Assembly (NCBI GenBank): GCA_001179505.1
Contig: CDMY01000278.1
Span: 84,358-136,526 of the forward strand
Direction of reading: 5' to 3'
DNA length: 52,169 bases
Source: Vitrella brassicaformis
Lineage: Eukaryota; Sar; Vitrellaceae
In this document: positions 1-11,546 of the stretch, in pieces
Layout of the letters: every line of letters starts with the position of its first letter
Numbering within the stretch: position 1 is the stretch's first letter
Translations under genes and position numbers: made by a program
Notes under the pieces: model-generated
The model's database searches: none
Seen by the model: only the letters and a program-made list of their open reading frames with translations
What the model was told of the DNA's origin: nothing

Positions 1-1370
1 GTGATGGTCTGGGTGGCGGCCGCCATGTCGAAGAGGTACGATGCGATGCGCCAGGCGAAGATGGGGGCCTCCTGCGGGCCGACGGCCAGCCGGGGGCCGA
101 GCAAGGCCGCGAGCGACCGCTGAGGGGCGAGGGCGGCGCTGATGGCAGCCATGACATCATCTGGCAGATTGTTGAGCACTGTCGCGTACTCGGGCAGCAC
201 CAGCTGGAGACGACGGCGGTCACGCTCGGTGGCTGTGGGCATGAGGGCGATGTCAGCGCCCGCCTGGAGGAGCACACGGATGGTGTGCTGTAGCTGGGAG
301 ATCCGGATGGCGAGCCGGTCCCTCTCGGCCTGCTCCAAGATGTCGTCCCGCAGATGTTGGCTGTTGTCATCGAGCCGTCCGGCAGCGACGGTGAGGGGTG
401 TGTAGGTGGGGTCATTCGGGTCCCCTCTGTTGATGTCGGCAGCGGTGACACGCCGACACAGAGAAGCAACGACACACTGGGAGCCCCAGGCCGCCACCCG
501 ATGCAATGGTGTCAGCCCACCGTCGTCCGCGGCCGCGATGTCGGCCCCGTTGGCCAACAGCAGGTCGATATAGCTCTCGATGAACTGCTGGGACCAGACG
601 GGCTTCGTCGTGGCCGCCCAATGTTGCAGATTCCTGCCATTCGAGCCCCGCTCGGTTGCGAGTGTGGGGTCTTGCTGGATGAGCTGCCGGTAGAAGGACA
701 GCAGCGTGGCCTCGTGAGCCTCAGTCGGCTCATCCGTCTCCAACGTGAGCGGCAGGTCCATCACCCAACGCCCCCGCAGCTGGATGCCTGGGACAGAGAG
801 ACAGAGAGACAGACAGACAGACATCATGATGTGTGTTTCGTGTCGTAAGTGCTGTGAATGGGTGCGCACCTGGCTGGCCCATCAGCAGGTCGAATGCGGC
901 CCGGTTGCACGAGGCGATGGCCACCACGATGGGCGTATGGTCATCCTCACCCGCATTGATGTCGGCGCCGCTTTCGATGAGGCTTCGCATGATGGCGAGC
1001 TGCAGGGAGGGCGTCTCCCACATGGGCAAAACGACGGGACAGTCTTCATCGTCGTCATCTGCCCATATGGACGGCACGCTGTTGTCAGTGAGGTTGTCGA
1101 TGCACAGGGACAGCAGCGGATAGGGCCTGTAGTCATCCGTGTTGCCCGCCACACACAGCCGCGCCTCCACATTGGGGTCGGCTCCATGCCGCTGAATCAG
1201 CTGGGTCATATGCTGTTCGTCAGTGATGGTGCGCTCTATGATGGCCTCGGACAGCTCTCTGCTGGCGTCACTGATGCCAGGAGGGAAGGCGAGGTTGATG
1301 CCGTCCCCGTAACTCTTCCAGCCAGGTCGTAGCGACGGACCTGTGGGCGACAAACCTGACAGACAGACAG

Positions 1371-1402
<32 letters not shown>

Positions 1403-1793
1403 TATTATCAACGATTTGTGTGTCGGCGATTGTTTACCTCCGCTCTGTGGCCCCTGGCTCTGCCCGCTGCCCTGCTGCCCACTGCCGCCACCAGCACAAC
1501 CATTGAGACCCCGACACACACCACTGACGCCTCCACAATCACCTACACACACGCACACACATCCGAGCAGGTGAACGTGCTGCTGTTGTATTGTGCGGTC
1601 ACTCACCACGGTCAGCGCCATTGCGATTGTCTCCCTCTATGTGCCCGGCGCCGCCATGGTCCTCCTCCTCACCTTCACCGTCTGCAATCACACGATGACA
1701 TACACACGGCGTGTTGGCTCTCGTTGTACTTGCTTGGTCACCGTCCGCCATAGCAGCAAAGGGCATGTCGGTGTGGTGACGATCAGAGGACAT
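1..1793 (-). CDS. Ankyrin-repeat protein, partial (C-terminus beyond the window)
   Basis: Four exons join in phase: 1793-1607, 1542-1438, 1355-870 and 787-1, giving over 500 residues, still open at the left edge. The first 100 residues are acidic, then Gly/Ser/Gln-rich. Exons 3 and 4 carry ankyrin-type helices, seen in words such as SLIESGADINA, DLLLANGADIAAADDGGLTPLH and VLLQAGADI, with the usual GAD turn and TPLH motif. Ankyrin repeats bind other proteins, so the partner and role cannot be read from the sequence. Introns 1 and 3 end in CAG or TAG after TG- or TCTG-rich tracts, and intron 3 holds a CAGA microsatellite. The start Met at 1793 is the first in a frame that splices cleanly, but an upstream exon is possible. 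I am confident of the family and less so of the N-terminus. Confidence 0.75.
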
Positions 1794-2757
1794 CGCTCAC
1801 TCAGATGCACACAGACAGCTGCACGAACGACACAGACAGAGAGATGGCTCTTTCTGGTGCATGTGTTGTGCGCATCAATCAGTGCTGTGCTTGCCTATCA
1901 AACGTATAAGTCGACGGCCCGCTGCACACACAGACGCTCACTCAATCAATCAGTCCACCTGTTGACAAGGCAGATCTCGACCTGACAGCAAACAGCTCAT
2001 CGGTGTGCTTGTGAGTGAGCCAATCGCCGCATCTTCCCACCTACCGTTGGACGAGAAGCTGCTATAGCTACGTTGCCGGATAATCCATCGGGCCAACAGC
2101 GGGAAGCGGCTGAGCGATGGGCATACGGACTCGTCCTCAAGAGGGTCTCACTGTGCCTCCACTGGCCAAGAGCCTTGCGAGGACCAGTTCTCCCTTCTCT
2201 CAGGCTCGCATCGATCGGCTTGCGAGTTGACAAAGGAGTGCGAAGGAGCCCTTCTGGTGGGCTCAGAGGGTTCGTCAGGAGCCAAGCACTCAGCCGCAGT
2301 GAGCCCCAATCACTTTGGATGAATTGCTTTCGGTGGAAAGGGCAGCTCACATGGCTCCCTATGCGTGTGTCAGGGTGTGTGCACATGACTCACAGACTCA
2401 TATATGGACACAATGTTTGTGCACGAACATGAAGCCCATGATGCAGTGAGTGAGTCAGTGCTATAGACACCCCCGCTGCCCTCACTCTCCACAGCCCCGT
2501 GCAGCTGTCTACCTAGACCGTCGAGCTCACGGGCCTGGCTGTCTGTCTGTCAGTTGCTCGCGCGGCTCAACTCTCGTGCACGGTCGCCGTGCCCCTCCTG
2601 GTCCGCAATGGTGACATACACTTCATCCATAGCATCGATCTCACGGCATAAAAGAGCTACACAGCCCCCAGTGTGCTACACGTCCTCGCAGCTTCCCTTC
2701 CCTCCCTCCCGCCCGCCATCTCGCACATGTACGGACGTTGGCAGGCGGGTAGGAAGG
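1794..2757. other. Spacer between ankyrin 5' end and RING 3' end
   Basis: No convincing coding exon is visible. The part around 2030-2360 differs from the flanks: it lacks dinucleotide repeats, is open on both strands for over 100 codons and contains several short inverted repeats. It is listed separately as a possible structured RNA. The rest is low-complexity spacer. Confidence 0.5.
2030..2360. ncRNA. Candidate structured RNA or unknown conserved island
   Basis: This 330-base stretch is free of the microsatellites that fill other spacers. It contains self-complementary segments: GAGCCC/GGGCTC around a short loop near 2250-2270, and CTCGCA/TGCGAG around 2201-2228. A plus-strand GGAAGC block near 2101 and a CAGCTCAC block near 2343 loosely recall conserved regions I and V of nuclear RNase P RNA, but I could not fold or align it. 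No T-run terminator is obvious on either strand. Both long ORFs here look like by-products of base composition. It could equally be a decayed repeat. Confidence 0.2.
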
Positions 2758-4241
2758 TCACGTGATTGGCTGATCGGCCCACTGCCGCACCTCATCGCGC
2801 GACCCGGCGAACACCACCTTGGTCTTGCACTGCTCACACAGGTACTCCGGCTCGTCCAGCAGCTCCACCAGTGGTATCTTCTTCTCCTTCTTGCGGCCCT
2901 CGTTCTTTCTCTTGATGCCCTCATTCTCCTCACGCCGCCGCGCATTCTCCGCCCGCACCTGGTGGAGGTCCCGCCGCCACTTGCTGCAGCGGTCGTCATA
3001 GCACTGGCGACACAGCCGCAGGTGTCTGCAGGGCATGTACATGACCGATGGGGGCGCGTCGAGGCAGATGGCACACTCACGCCCATCTCCCTCTGGCTCG
3101 GCTCCCTCTGGCTCGGCCGCTGCCGGTGGCTGCTGTTGCGGTAGAAGGGCCGCTTGGGCACACGACTGACTGGCTAGCTCGCTGGCTGACCAGTGCACCG
3201 CTGAAGTCCTCCTGTTTCGTGGTGATATACACGGGCTCGCCGGTGTTCTCTATCTTGTGCTCAGCTGCAACGACATGGCATGCAAACCACAGCGAATGAT
3301 AACAGGACGGAAGGCAGCCATGCGCACGTGTGGGCGTAAGGTGCTTCCCTTCCTGTCTGTCCTCACGTTTGGAGATCTCGCGCCACAGGTCCACATAGAA
3401 GTCCACGAACGAGCGATCATCTTTGCAGTACTTGTCGTGCGCATCGAGAAGCAGACGCAGCCTCCAATCAATCTTCTGAAGAAGGGATTACAGACAGACA
3501 GACAGACAGACGGAGAGGGGAACAATGCACACGTGTTGTTTGGCAGGCAGGCCTCCCTCTAGCCTGCCTGCCTGCCTACCTACCTGCGTGACGTTGTGTG
3601 TGCTAGGCCGTACACGTACCTGATCGATAGGCCGCTCTAGGGCGATTCTCCAGAGTGCCTCAATCCGGCCAGCTGTGTCCTTCTTCCTGCACGCGTCCAT
3701 GGTAAAGCCGTGCTGATAGCCGCTGTTCAGCAGAGCATGTTCGACGAATGACTCGAAGAGCATGAGGGTGTTGAGGGACCCCAATTCCATCGACAAGTAC
3801 AGCCGCAGCTCATCCATCTCCTTATCCTGCAGCAAGAGCTCGAGAAGAGAGTCGCCTGTGGTTAATGAACTGAAGTGAGTAGGTGAGCGGGCAAACCTTG
3901 TCGAGAACCAGGCCCTGCATAGCCGAAGACAGCACCTTCTCCAGGCTCTCCTCATCTTGCTGCAGCTTAGTGATCCTCCTCCGCGGTGTTTGCTGGTTGC
4001 ATACAAGAAAGATGAACCTCCCAAGACGACGAATCGGCCGCCAGATCGGGCGGGTCACGTTCCTGATAAATGGCGGGACGTTGAGCTCTGTGATGACATG
4101 ATGGCGGGTGAGGGGCTGACGGCTGCTTGCGCGTGAGCCTGGGCTGCGGTTGCGCAAGAGCTGCGGAGAGGTGAAGGCGGCGCCGATGGTCAGCAGAGAG
4201 AGGATAGCAAGGAAAGACGCCAAGCTGATAGGCAATGCCAT
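2758..4241 (-). CDS. C-terminal RING-finger protein with N-terminal secretory/plastid leader
   Basis: Five exons join in phase: 4241-3897, 3826-3620, 3475-3367, 3264-3191 and 3132-2758, giving about 369 residues. Residues 1-22 form a hydrophobic signal peptide ending GAAF, followed by a basic Ser/Arg/Pro stretch (RNRSPGSRASSR), the pattern of a bipartite plastid leader. The middle is helical and acidic with no family I recognise. A C3HC4-type RING lies near the C-terminus: CAIC, then PCRH, LCRQC and, after a charged coiled-coil-like insert, CEQC. RING domains recruit E2 enzymes, so E3 ubiquitin ligase activity is likely but inferred. The last intron (3190-3133, 58 bases) is the least certain junction; other splices there also keep the RING in frame. 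The gene is head-to-head with the small membrane protein at 4514. Confidence 0.72.
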
Positions 4242-4513
4242 CGGGTGCTCTCGCTCAAGGCAACGGTGGAGCAGGCATTCATGAATGAACAGGGAAAAGG
4301 GGCGGGTCGTCTCTTAGCGTGCAGGTTGGGAGTTGCTGCGAGTGAGAGGGCAAAGATTGCTGGCCCTGTGACTCTTTCGTCGTATTTGTCTGTCAGAAAG
4401 CTAAGGTGAGTCACTGTGATTCAAATTGCTCATTGTCGAGTGACACAGGTGTGTGTGTCTTCAGGTGCCAGACTGACTGCCTCTGGACTGCCTGCATCTG
4501 CCATCGGACGGCC
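4242..4513. promoter_or_regulatory. Divergent promoter region, RING gene / small membrane protein
   Basis: These 272 bases separate two outward-facing start codons (4241 on minus, 4514 on plus) and must hold both promoters and 5' leaders. No TATA-like box or shared AGCTCGC word was found. Confidence 0.45.
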
Positions 4514-4909
4514 ATGAGTGAGATCGATAGTGTTAGGAGGAGTGTGATGTTCGCTGGCTGCGGCCTGGTGAGCCGCTCACTCGCCTTTTCACAATGAATG
4601 CACATGTGTGTGCGTGAACGATGGCCTCACGCTTACCTGCAGGTCTTCCTCAGCATCGCGGTGTCGTTGACGATTATTAACAACATGAAATTGAGACATC
4701 GCGTCGACCAAATGAGTGACGACGACAAGCAGCTGGCTGCCGTCGTCAGCAGCATATGGGAGCACATGAAGTCAGCAGGCAACGGCACCTCGAACGGCAC
4801 TGACGCGTCCACGACGGCGAGCGACATCGATGCGGCCATCGCTGAGCTGACGGCTGGGCCTGCCAGTGGCACGGCCAAGAGCAACACGCGACTGCTGAGG
4901 GCCAACTAG
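4514..4909 (+). CDS. Small single-pass membrane protein, function unknown
   Basis: Two exons, 4514-4567 and 4643-4909, join in phase 0 at GTGAGC and CAG to give 106 residues. About 20 hydrophobic residues (VMFAGCGL then VFLSIAVSLTII) follow a short charged N-terminus, so a type II or type III single-pass membrane protein is likely. The remaining 65 residues are hydrophilic, with an acidic helix and an NGTSNGTD stretch offering two N-glycosylation sequons. The intron splits the membrane helix. I recognise no family. The start at 4514 is the Met that places the helix in frame, and the stop is TAG at 4907. Confidence 0.55.
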
Positions 4910-6014
4910 AGCGGCGTGAGCGCCTTTTCTCCTCTGGTATGGTCGTCCCATCTGCGTGCAGTGCATTGATCTGGTGTGGGTGCTCTACTCGTCGTGCTGG
5001 TGTCTTGTCTTGGGTCGGGTCACGGAGTGGTCCATCGGTTTGTCATCTCGATGGGTCACACCGTCACCGTTGGTTGCTCGGATGAGAGAGATGCCACACG
5101 AGTGGGGGAATGGAACAACACTTCCGCGATATCTTCTTTCTCGTATGCAGCTGAGCAGGTGATTCGATTCCTGCAGCCGTCTGTCCTCGGGTTAGTCAGT
5201 GTGGTTTATCTATCATATCCATCCATCCGTGTGTAGCATGCATACCTATAGGCAAGCGTGTGCGCATGTCTGTCTGTGTCTGTGTGTACACACTGTGGAT
5301 CCATGTGTATGACATATGTGCGCGGGCGGTTGTCGTCTGCCTGTGGATTGCATATATGCCGTGTGACAAAGTAATAAGTGACTTTCCTCTGTTGTGTCAT
5401 TTGTTTATATATGTCGTGTGCGCGAATGTGTTTGTTCGGGGGCAGGAGAGGCAGACACTCATGCATGCCGAGAGCGATGCGTAAGGCCAGCTGGCTGCAA
5501 AGCTTTTGACACGCAGTCACGTCATGAGGTATACATGCAATCACGTCATTCATTCGACTAGGGCTGTCTCTTTCCTCATTTGTGCAACACATACACACAC
5601 GGAATCATGTCACTCGCTCTCCACTTATCCATTCATCAGTCCATTCATTCATTCAAAGTCGATCGCGCCATTTTGGTCTTGAGGGCCTGCTAACAAGCTT
5701 GATGGCACGATAGATAAAGTAGTCAGTGGGTTAATTGCCTTGTCAGTGTCTCTGTCTGCGTGCAGAGACAGAGAGAGAAATTAAGAGAGAGCTGGAGAGC
5801 TGCATCCTTTTATTCATGGGCGCCTTCGTTTCTCTCTCTGTTATGTATGTATGTATCCCTCTCTCTCCAGATTTAACAGTAGGGACTTGTTACTTTCCCA
5901 GGACGTTGGATGCATCAATACAGGAAACCGTTTGTCGGTCGTGCGGCGTCGAAATGCCAGTCAGTCCAACACACAATATAGTCACACTCACACCGCACCC
6001 AAATCGGTTGTCAG
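4910..6014. other. Spacer without recognised genes
   Basis: This lies between the convergent ends of the small membrane protein and the RAP gene. It holds TG- and TATA-rich low-complexity DNA, with short CATTCATT runs near 5630. ORFs of up to 168 codons are present, but their composition is that of the repeats and none joins to a plausible neighbour. Confidence 0.5.
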
Positions 6015-9000
6015 TCACCCCGCCGCGGCGACCACACCAGCAGCACATGGCACATTCACAGGATCGACACGTGACTCAGGTCTGCACACAGAGCTGCCAT
6101 CCAACCGCTGGCCAGTGGTCTCCGCAATGCGCCGACGCAGATACGCCACATGCCCACTCATCCCATCGGCCTACACACACATACACAACACAGAGAGATC
6201 CATATAACACGCACCATGTGGGCGGCTGTTGTGCATTGTAAGCGGCTGTCTGTCGTGTCTGTGTGTGCCTACCTGTGGGATCTGTCTCCACTCCCAATGA
6301 GGGATGTGCAGCAGGGTGTAGCCATGCGGCCCCTCGGTCAGCAGTCGGTGCTTCAGGCGTGATGTGGCCGTGAAGCGGCGCGCCCGGCGGTAGAAATGGC
6401 TGGACCCCTCGGCCTCAATCACCAACTGGATGGACACACACAGGCAGTTAGGACCACTTGTGTGTTTGTGTGTGCGTGTGGTGGCCTCATGAGACTCACT
6501 GGTGGGTCGAAGGATGTCAGGACGACGTCCAGCGAATAGGCGCCTTGAAGGAAGGGCACCTGGCAGGCAGAGAGAGGGAGAGGCGGTGTGTGTGTGGTGC
6601 GATGTGATGTGATTGACGCACTTCGATTTGGAGGTCCTGCTCCGGCACGCCGAGGTGGGAGAGAGCAGACACAACCTCACGGTGGAAACCTGACACAGAC
6701 AGATGGGTGGACCATTCTGTCTGCAGCGCCCACCAGCCTTCTCACCCACCCACCCGATTCGGCATGTGTCGACGGCCTGAAGAGGTCCTGCACGTGCCCC
6801 CCTTGGCCACACACGAAGTGCCCCTCCAATGCGCGCAGCACATCCACACACCTCTCAGACACGCCCAAGACGCGGTGGTCCCACTCGCCGCCCCAATCGC
6901 CCGTCTGCTGTCTGCCGTGCAGCCGCAGTGCCGCCAGAGAGGCGATAAGCTGCGAGACGGCCTCGGGAGTCACGCATGGGCCTTGCTCGGTGTCGGCAGC
7001 TGACTCGTGGTCGTGAGAACTGGCCGGGGGGGCGCCCAGCACTCGATCATCGCATGCCGAGATGACCTTATCCAACACACGACCATCGATGCGGGAGAAA
7101 CCTAGCACAGACAAACTGGTGCACACGAGAGAGGACACCAAGGTCGCTTCACCCGTCCATCCATCCATTTGTTGTGTGTGTGTGTGAGTGTGGGTGTACC
7201 CGAACAGTGTGTTGACGATTCCCATTGGCGAGAGGCTGTCCAGCACCTCTGTGTCGTCCAGCTGCCTTGTCAGTGTGCTCAGCAGGCCATGGGGCATCAC
7301 ATCCAGCTTGGCCATCGACAGCAGCAGAGACGACACCGCCAGAGGGCTACTTCGGAACGTCTCTGCACGCACCACACACGTGGACAAACATTGATGGGAT
7401 GGGCGGACGGCAGATGAATCCACCAACTCAACTAACTCGGTTCGTGCATACCTACCCTCTTTGCGGAGGCCAAACGATGCAGCCAGTGCAACCCGGGTCG
7501 TGCTGTCGCTTCCCTCCTCCGTGTGCTGTGGAGACCGGCTTTGCTCGCCGATCTGAGCAATACGGTCGGCGGCCTTGTCAAGGAACGGCTCGTCGCGCAG
7601 GCGGAACCTGCATTAACACACACAAGCAGATGACACACAACACACACATTCATACCAGACATGGCATGGCCCCACCCTGACTGACGTACGTACCTGGCCA
7701 TGGCGTGTGTGATTTGCGCCAGCTCCGTCAGATTGAGTTTCTCTACCAGCTGCCCCCTCCCCGTCAGCACCGGCAGCATCCCCTCCAGCACCGCCGGCCC
7801 ATGTGGCGACCCCACACGCGCAAACGCATTGCCGATCTGCGCCAGGTGAGCCGCCTCGAACCGAAGTCTCGGCGCCACCATCTCCAGCTGGTCGTCGGCC
7901 GCAATGCCGCCCAGCCTCGCGCGCACCTCCCTCGCCACGGCGTCGAACAGCGAGCTCACATTGGCCGCCGAGAGGCCCATCTTTGGGACGGCATTGCATA
8001 AGGCCGCCAGGTCGCTCGGGGCGCATGACGACAAGGCTCGGGGGACCTCTCGCGCCACCATTTGGAAGAGGGCTGTGTGGGTGTGGGTGTGAGAGGGGCG
8101 GGGCAGACGCGTGTAGGTGAGGGAGAGAATGGACAGGTCGGCGGGCTCGCACTCCGACAGACGACGAGAGACCTCAGTCGCGATCAGCTGAAAGAGACCC
8201 GGCGGGCAAAAGCCGAAGTGCTCCATCCCGTGCGCAATCATGCGGAGGGATCGCACTGGTGACGAATGGGCGTGTTTGTGCACATGGCCAGCAATCGCCT
8301 CGAGAGCTCCACGAAGGGGGAGGGGAGAGGGCATCGCCGCGTCCAGATCGCCGTTGCGGGCTGCATGAGACCCCGTTGTTGCTGCTGCTTCTGGTGGTGG
8401 CGCGAGTGTGTCTTGATCAAGAGTCATGGGCAGGTGGGCGCTGAACCGCATGAGGGCGTGGAGTGTGAGGGCCATGTCCTGCGTGTTGGCCTTGAAGCGA
8501 CCACACGAGTCCGCGCCGCCCATCAGGTCGACCACACAGTGGATGAAGCCCGGGTGGACCACATCCATCTTGGCCAGAGCGTTGCACAGCAGGGCCACGT
8601 TGCGCGCGTTCAGGGGGTCGCCCGTCTTCTTCTCCTGGACGAACGAGGGCATCTTTTGAGCGGATGGGTCAGCGGCAGAAGCGGCAGCAGATGACAGCAG
8701 GCGGACAGCGTGACCGGCCACTGACTGCGCCAGCTCGGGTGCGGCGATGTCCATGTTGGCGTATGCGGACAGCAGGCCGCCCAGGTCGTTGGGAAAGAAG
8801 TCCTCCAAGTGCAGGGCGGCGTGCTTGGCCAGCACGCGGAACAGGGGCTCGTCATAGATGTCCAGACTGGCGTACGCCGTGACGATGGAGTACACGTTGT
8901 GCGGGGTCATCTTGGGCAGCAGCCGCGCCCGCTCCGCCCTGATGGTCTCTGATATGGCCTTGAAGAGCTCCAGATCTCTGATGGCCGCCTTAGCGAACCC

Positions 9001-9342
9001 CTTGCAGATCATAGCCATGTCCTTGCACGTGAGCACCAGGCGCACCTCCACTGCCCGCCGGCTGTAGGCCTCCCACAGCTGCGTATTCCTGTAGCCCTCG
9101 TTGGCCGTCGCATACACAGCGGCGCTCAGCACGTGGTGCTCGAAATGGCCGACCTCGTGCACATTGCGGCGGTACTCGGACAGAGGGGACAGCTTGGCAG
9201 CCGCTTGCTTGCTCGGCCGATAGGTGCCGAAGGGCCGGCGGAGCCGATGGATCTGGGCGAATGGCGGAGGCTGCGCAACTGATGGGAGGGACGCACCCAT
9301 ACGAGTCGATCTCCGCCAGTGGTGGTGAGATGCCATCAGCAA
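6015..9342 (-). CDS. RAP-domain protein, probable organellar RNA-binding factor
   Basis: Eight exons join in phase: 9342-7694, 7607-7456, 7362-7200, 7115-6754, 6689-6622, 6559-6500, 6425-6273 and 6170-6015, giving 920 residues. The large first exon encodes helical repeats with recurring words such as LCNALAKMDV, LLSAYANMDI and ALCNAVPKMGL, as in FASTK/OPR-like RNA-binding arrays. The C-terminus is a RAP domain: FHREVVSALSHLGVPEQ, then VPFLQGAYSLDVVL, FYRRARRFTATS, LHIPHWEW and a final YLRRRI. RAP proteins act on mitochondrial or plastid RNA, in rRNA processing, stability and translation. The basic N-terminus (HHHWRRSTRMG) suits organelle import, but which organelle is unclear. Intron 3 uses an acceptor at 7116 rather than the nearer TAG, because only that keeps the frame. 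The gene is head-to-head with the dehydrogenase at 9518. Confidence 0.85.
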
Positions 9343-9517
9343 CAGGCATCTGCTAGCTCGCAGGGAGGCTTAGGGTGCTCCTTGAAACCGCTGCTGCGGC
9401 TCGGGGAGCGGAGCAGGAGCAGCTGAATTGAGGGCTCAAGAAGGTCGAGCAGACGAGGGCAAGGTCGTCGCGCACAGAGATCTGGTTGCAGACAGCTTGT
9501 TGAAGCTTTGCACTTGG
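9343..9517. promoter_or_regulatory. Divergent promoter region, RAP protein / dehydrogenase
   Basis: These 175 bases lie between opposing start codons. They contain AGCTCGC at 9355-9361, a word seen in four other divergent spacers of this window. Confidence 0.5.
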
Positions 9518-11546
9518 ATGGAGAGTCGTCAGCGGAAGGTTGCGGTTGTTGGCAGCGGACTCATGGGATCAGGTCGGCCGGCCTCACAGCCCATCACAAA
9601 GGCAGAGCACACCAGGCAAAACGAATGCGATGTTGCTGCTGTGTGTTTGGTGGTGGCAGGCATTGCTGCATGCCTGGCCGCTGGCGGCGGGCACGAGGTG
9701 TATCTCACTGACACGAAGGACGACGCACTGCAGAAAGGGCTACAGAAGGCTAAGGTAAGAATGGCGCAGCGCAGTCCAGACAGCGGACAGACTCTCTGCA
9801 TTGCGTGTTCTACTGACTGGCTGGCAGGAGCTGGCCGCATTCATCAATGACAATGGTCAGTCAGCATCGCAGCAACATTCATTGACTCATGTACACATAT
9901 CATGACATCTGTCTGCCCTGTGTTCCTCCCTGGCTCCGTCCCTCTGTCAGGCATCCCCCCCGCCCCTCCCTCCGGGTGTGGGGCCATCCACGCAGCTCCT
10001 TCTCTCGCAGAGGCCGTGGATGGTGCATCCTTCGTGTTCGAGGCGGTCTTTGAGGACCTCAGCATCAAGCAGGGGGTGTTTCGGCAGATCGAGAGGGCAC
10101 TGGTGGGCAAGGAGGCAGGGGAGGAGGCCCTCCTGTGCACCAACACGTCGTCGCTATCGATCACGGAGATTGCGGCAGGTGGGCTGTGGGTGGGTGGTTC
10201 GATGGACGGCGCATGTGTCCATCGATCGATTGTCCATCAGTATTGGATCGTCCTGGTCGGTTCGTGGCTGCGCACTTCATCGGCCCGCCGCACCTGGTGC
10301 CGCTTGTCGAGGTGGGCAGGTGTGTCGGCACAGGTGCACACACAGCCCGGGCTGACGATGTGAGGTGTGTTCTGTTCAGGTGTGCGGCGGCGCCAAGACG
10401 GACAGCAGTGCTGTCGAGAGGGTCAGAGAGTTCCTCCAAGGTACGTAACTAACGTGGACCAATGGGCTGGCTGCCGTACACGTGATGCATCACACTACGT
10501 CCGCTGCTATGGCTGGGCGTGGCGTACAATGTTCTTTGTAAGGTATGTGTGCAGCGTCAGGCAAGAGGCCCGTCGTGCTGCAGAAGGAGATCCAGGGTAC
10601 CTTACGTGGACGGCGCGCTTCTGGCCATTTGCATGGTGTCTTTCCGTCTTGCCTTGCCTATGTGTGTGAGTCAGGTTTCATCGCCGCTCGGCTGCAGGCG
10701 GCCCTCACCCGGGAGTGCACCTACCTCCTACAGCAGGGTAGGGTAGTAAAGTAAACACCTCCCTCATCCCACCCACACGCAGACAGACGCGGGGACGTGC
10801 CTGTTTTGTTTGTGTGGTGCCTGCCAGGTGTGGCCTCAGCCGAGTGTCTGGACGCAGCCGTCTACAATGGCTTTGGCAGGAGGCTCAACACAATCGGTGT
10901 GGTGTGGTGTGGTGTAGTGTGCACTGCACTGATAGCTATTGTCATTTATGTATTGCATTTGCGCACTGATATACACACACGAAGATGGACGCGGCTCGGA
11001 TGCAAATCTCACTCGTCACTTGCACTGCACTGCTTGGCTGGCAGGGCCCCTCCAGCAGGCCGATTTCGCGGGCGTCGACCTGCTCGTGTGAGCGGACACA
11101 CACTGGCACTCCAGGCAGACAGACACCGAGATTGTCTTGGTGCGTCAATCGCCAGGAAGACCCACAGCGTCATGTGGCCGCAGCTGGGCGCGATGACGAG
11201 CGACAAGATGGCTGAAGACCTTGCAAACAAGGTGAGACGAGACGCCACGCGACACGATAGCTAGAAATCCATTTGTCCGTTAGTCTCATCCACACATTTG
11301 TCCATCGTTCGTGCCGTGGAGGGTCGGTGTGGCGTCAAGACCGGTGCGGGCTATTACGACTGGAACGAAAACACCATACAAGAGGTGAGTGAGTGGGTGG
11401 GTGGGTGGGTGTGTAACACCGCCCTGCCCACCACAACACGCCCCGCACATGCCATGCGTGTGTGTCAGGTGACATCTCGGCGAGACAAGGAGCTGCTTCG
11501 AAGGCTCAAGCAAGACTTCAGCCCGCCCGTGACTGACCAGACGTAA
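9518..11546 (+). CDS. 3-hydroxyacyl-CoA dehydrogenase family oxidoreductase
   Basis: Thirteen exons join without phase conflict: 9518-9572, 9660-9754, 9828-9855, 9951-10178, 10241-10311, 10380-10440, 10561-10596, 10675-10737, 10828-10896, 11045-11087, 11123-11231, 11322-11384 and 11469-11546. They encode 332 residues. An N-terminal Rossmann fold shows the NAD motif VAVVGSGLMGSGIAA. Family signatures follow: NTSSLSITEIA, then AHFIGPPHLVPLVEV with the catalytic His, and VLQKEIQGFIAARLQAAL at the start of the helical C-terminal domain. The enzyme should oxidise a 3-hydroxy acid or 3-hydroxyacyl-CoA with NAD. Length and the acid-dehydrogenase-like C-terminus also resemble lambda-crystallin/L-gulonate 3-dehydrogenase, so the substrate is open. 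No leader is visible. Exons as short as 28 and 36 bases are unusual. Confidence 0.88.

Noticed and set aside
1997-2432. Overlapping 129- and 119-codon ORFs on opposite strands
   Set aside because: Neither shows domain features or acceptable splice links; open frames on both strands of the same island suggest composition, so I kept only the candidate-RNA interpretation.
3077-3191. Reading straight through into SQRASQSVVCPSG after exon 4 of the RING gene
   Set aside because: That frame loses the RING finger. A 58-base intron keeps the RING in frame, though this junction remains the weakest in the model.
4956-5236. Overlapping plus-strand ORFs after the small membrane protein
   Set aside because: Hydrophobic but without homologous motifs or splice connection; most likely the 3' UTR of the preceding gene.
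5735-6241. 168-codon plus-strand ORF
   Set aside because: It overlaps the last exon of the RAP gene in antisense, shows no domain and has no splice partner.
7081-7110. TAG at 7101 as acceptor for RAP exon 4
   Set aside because: It breaks the frame. The CAG just upstream in transcription order (ending at 7116) restores phase and gives LSVLGFSRIDG.
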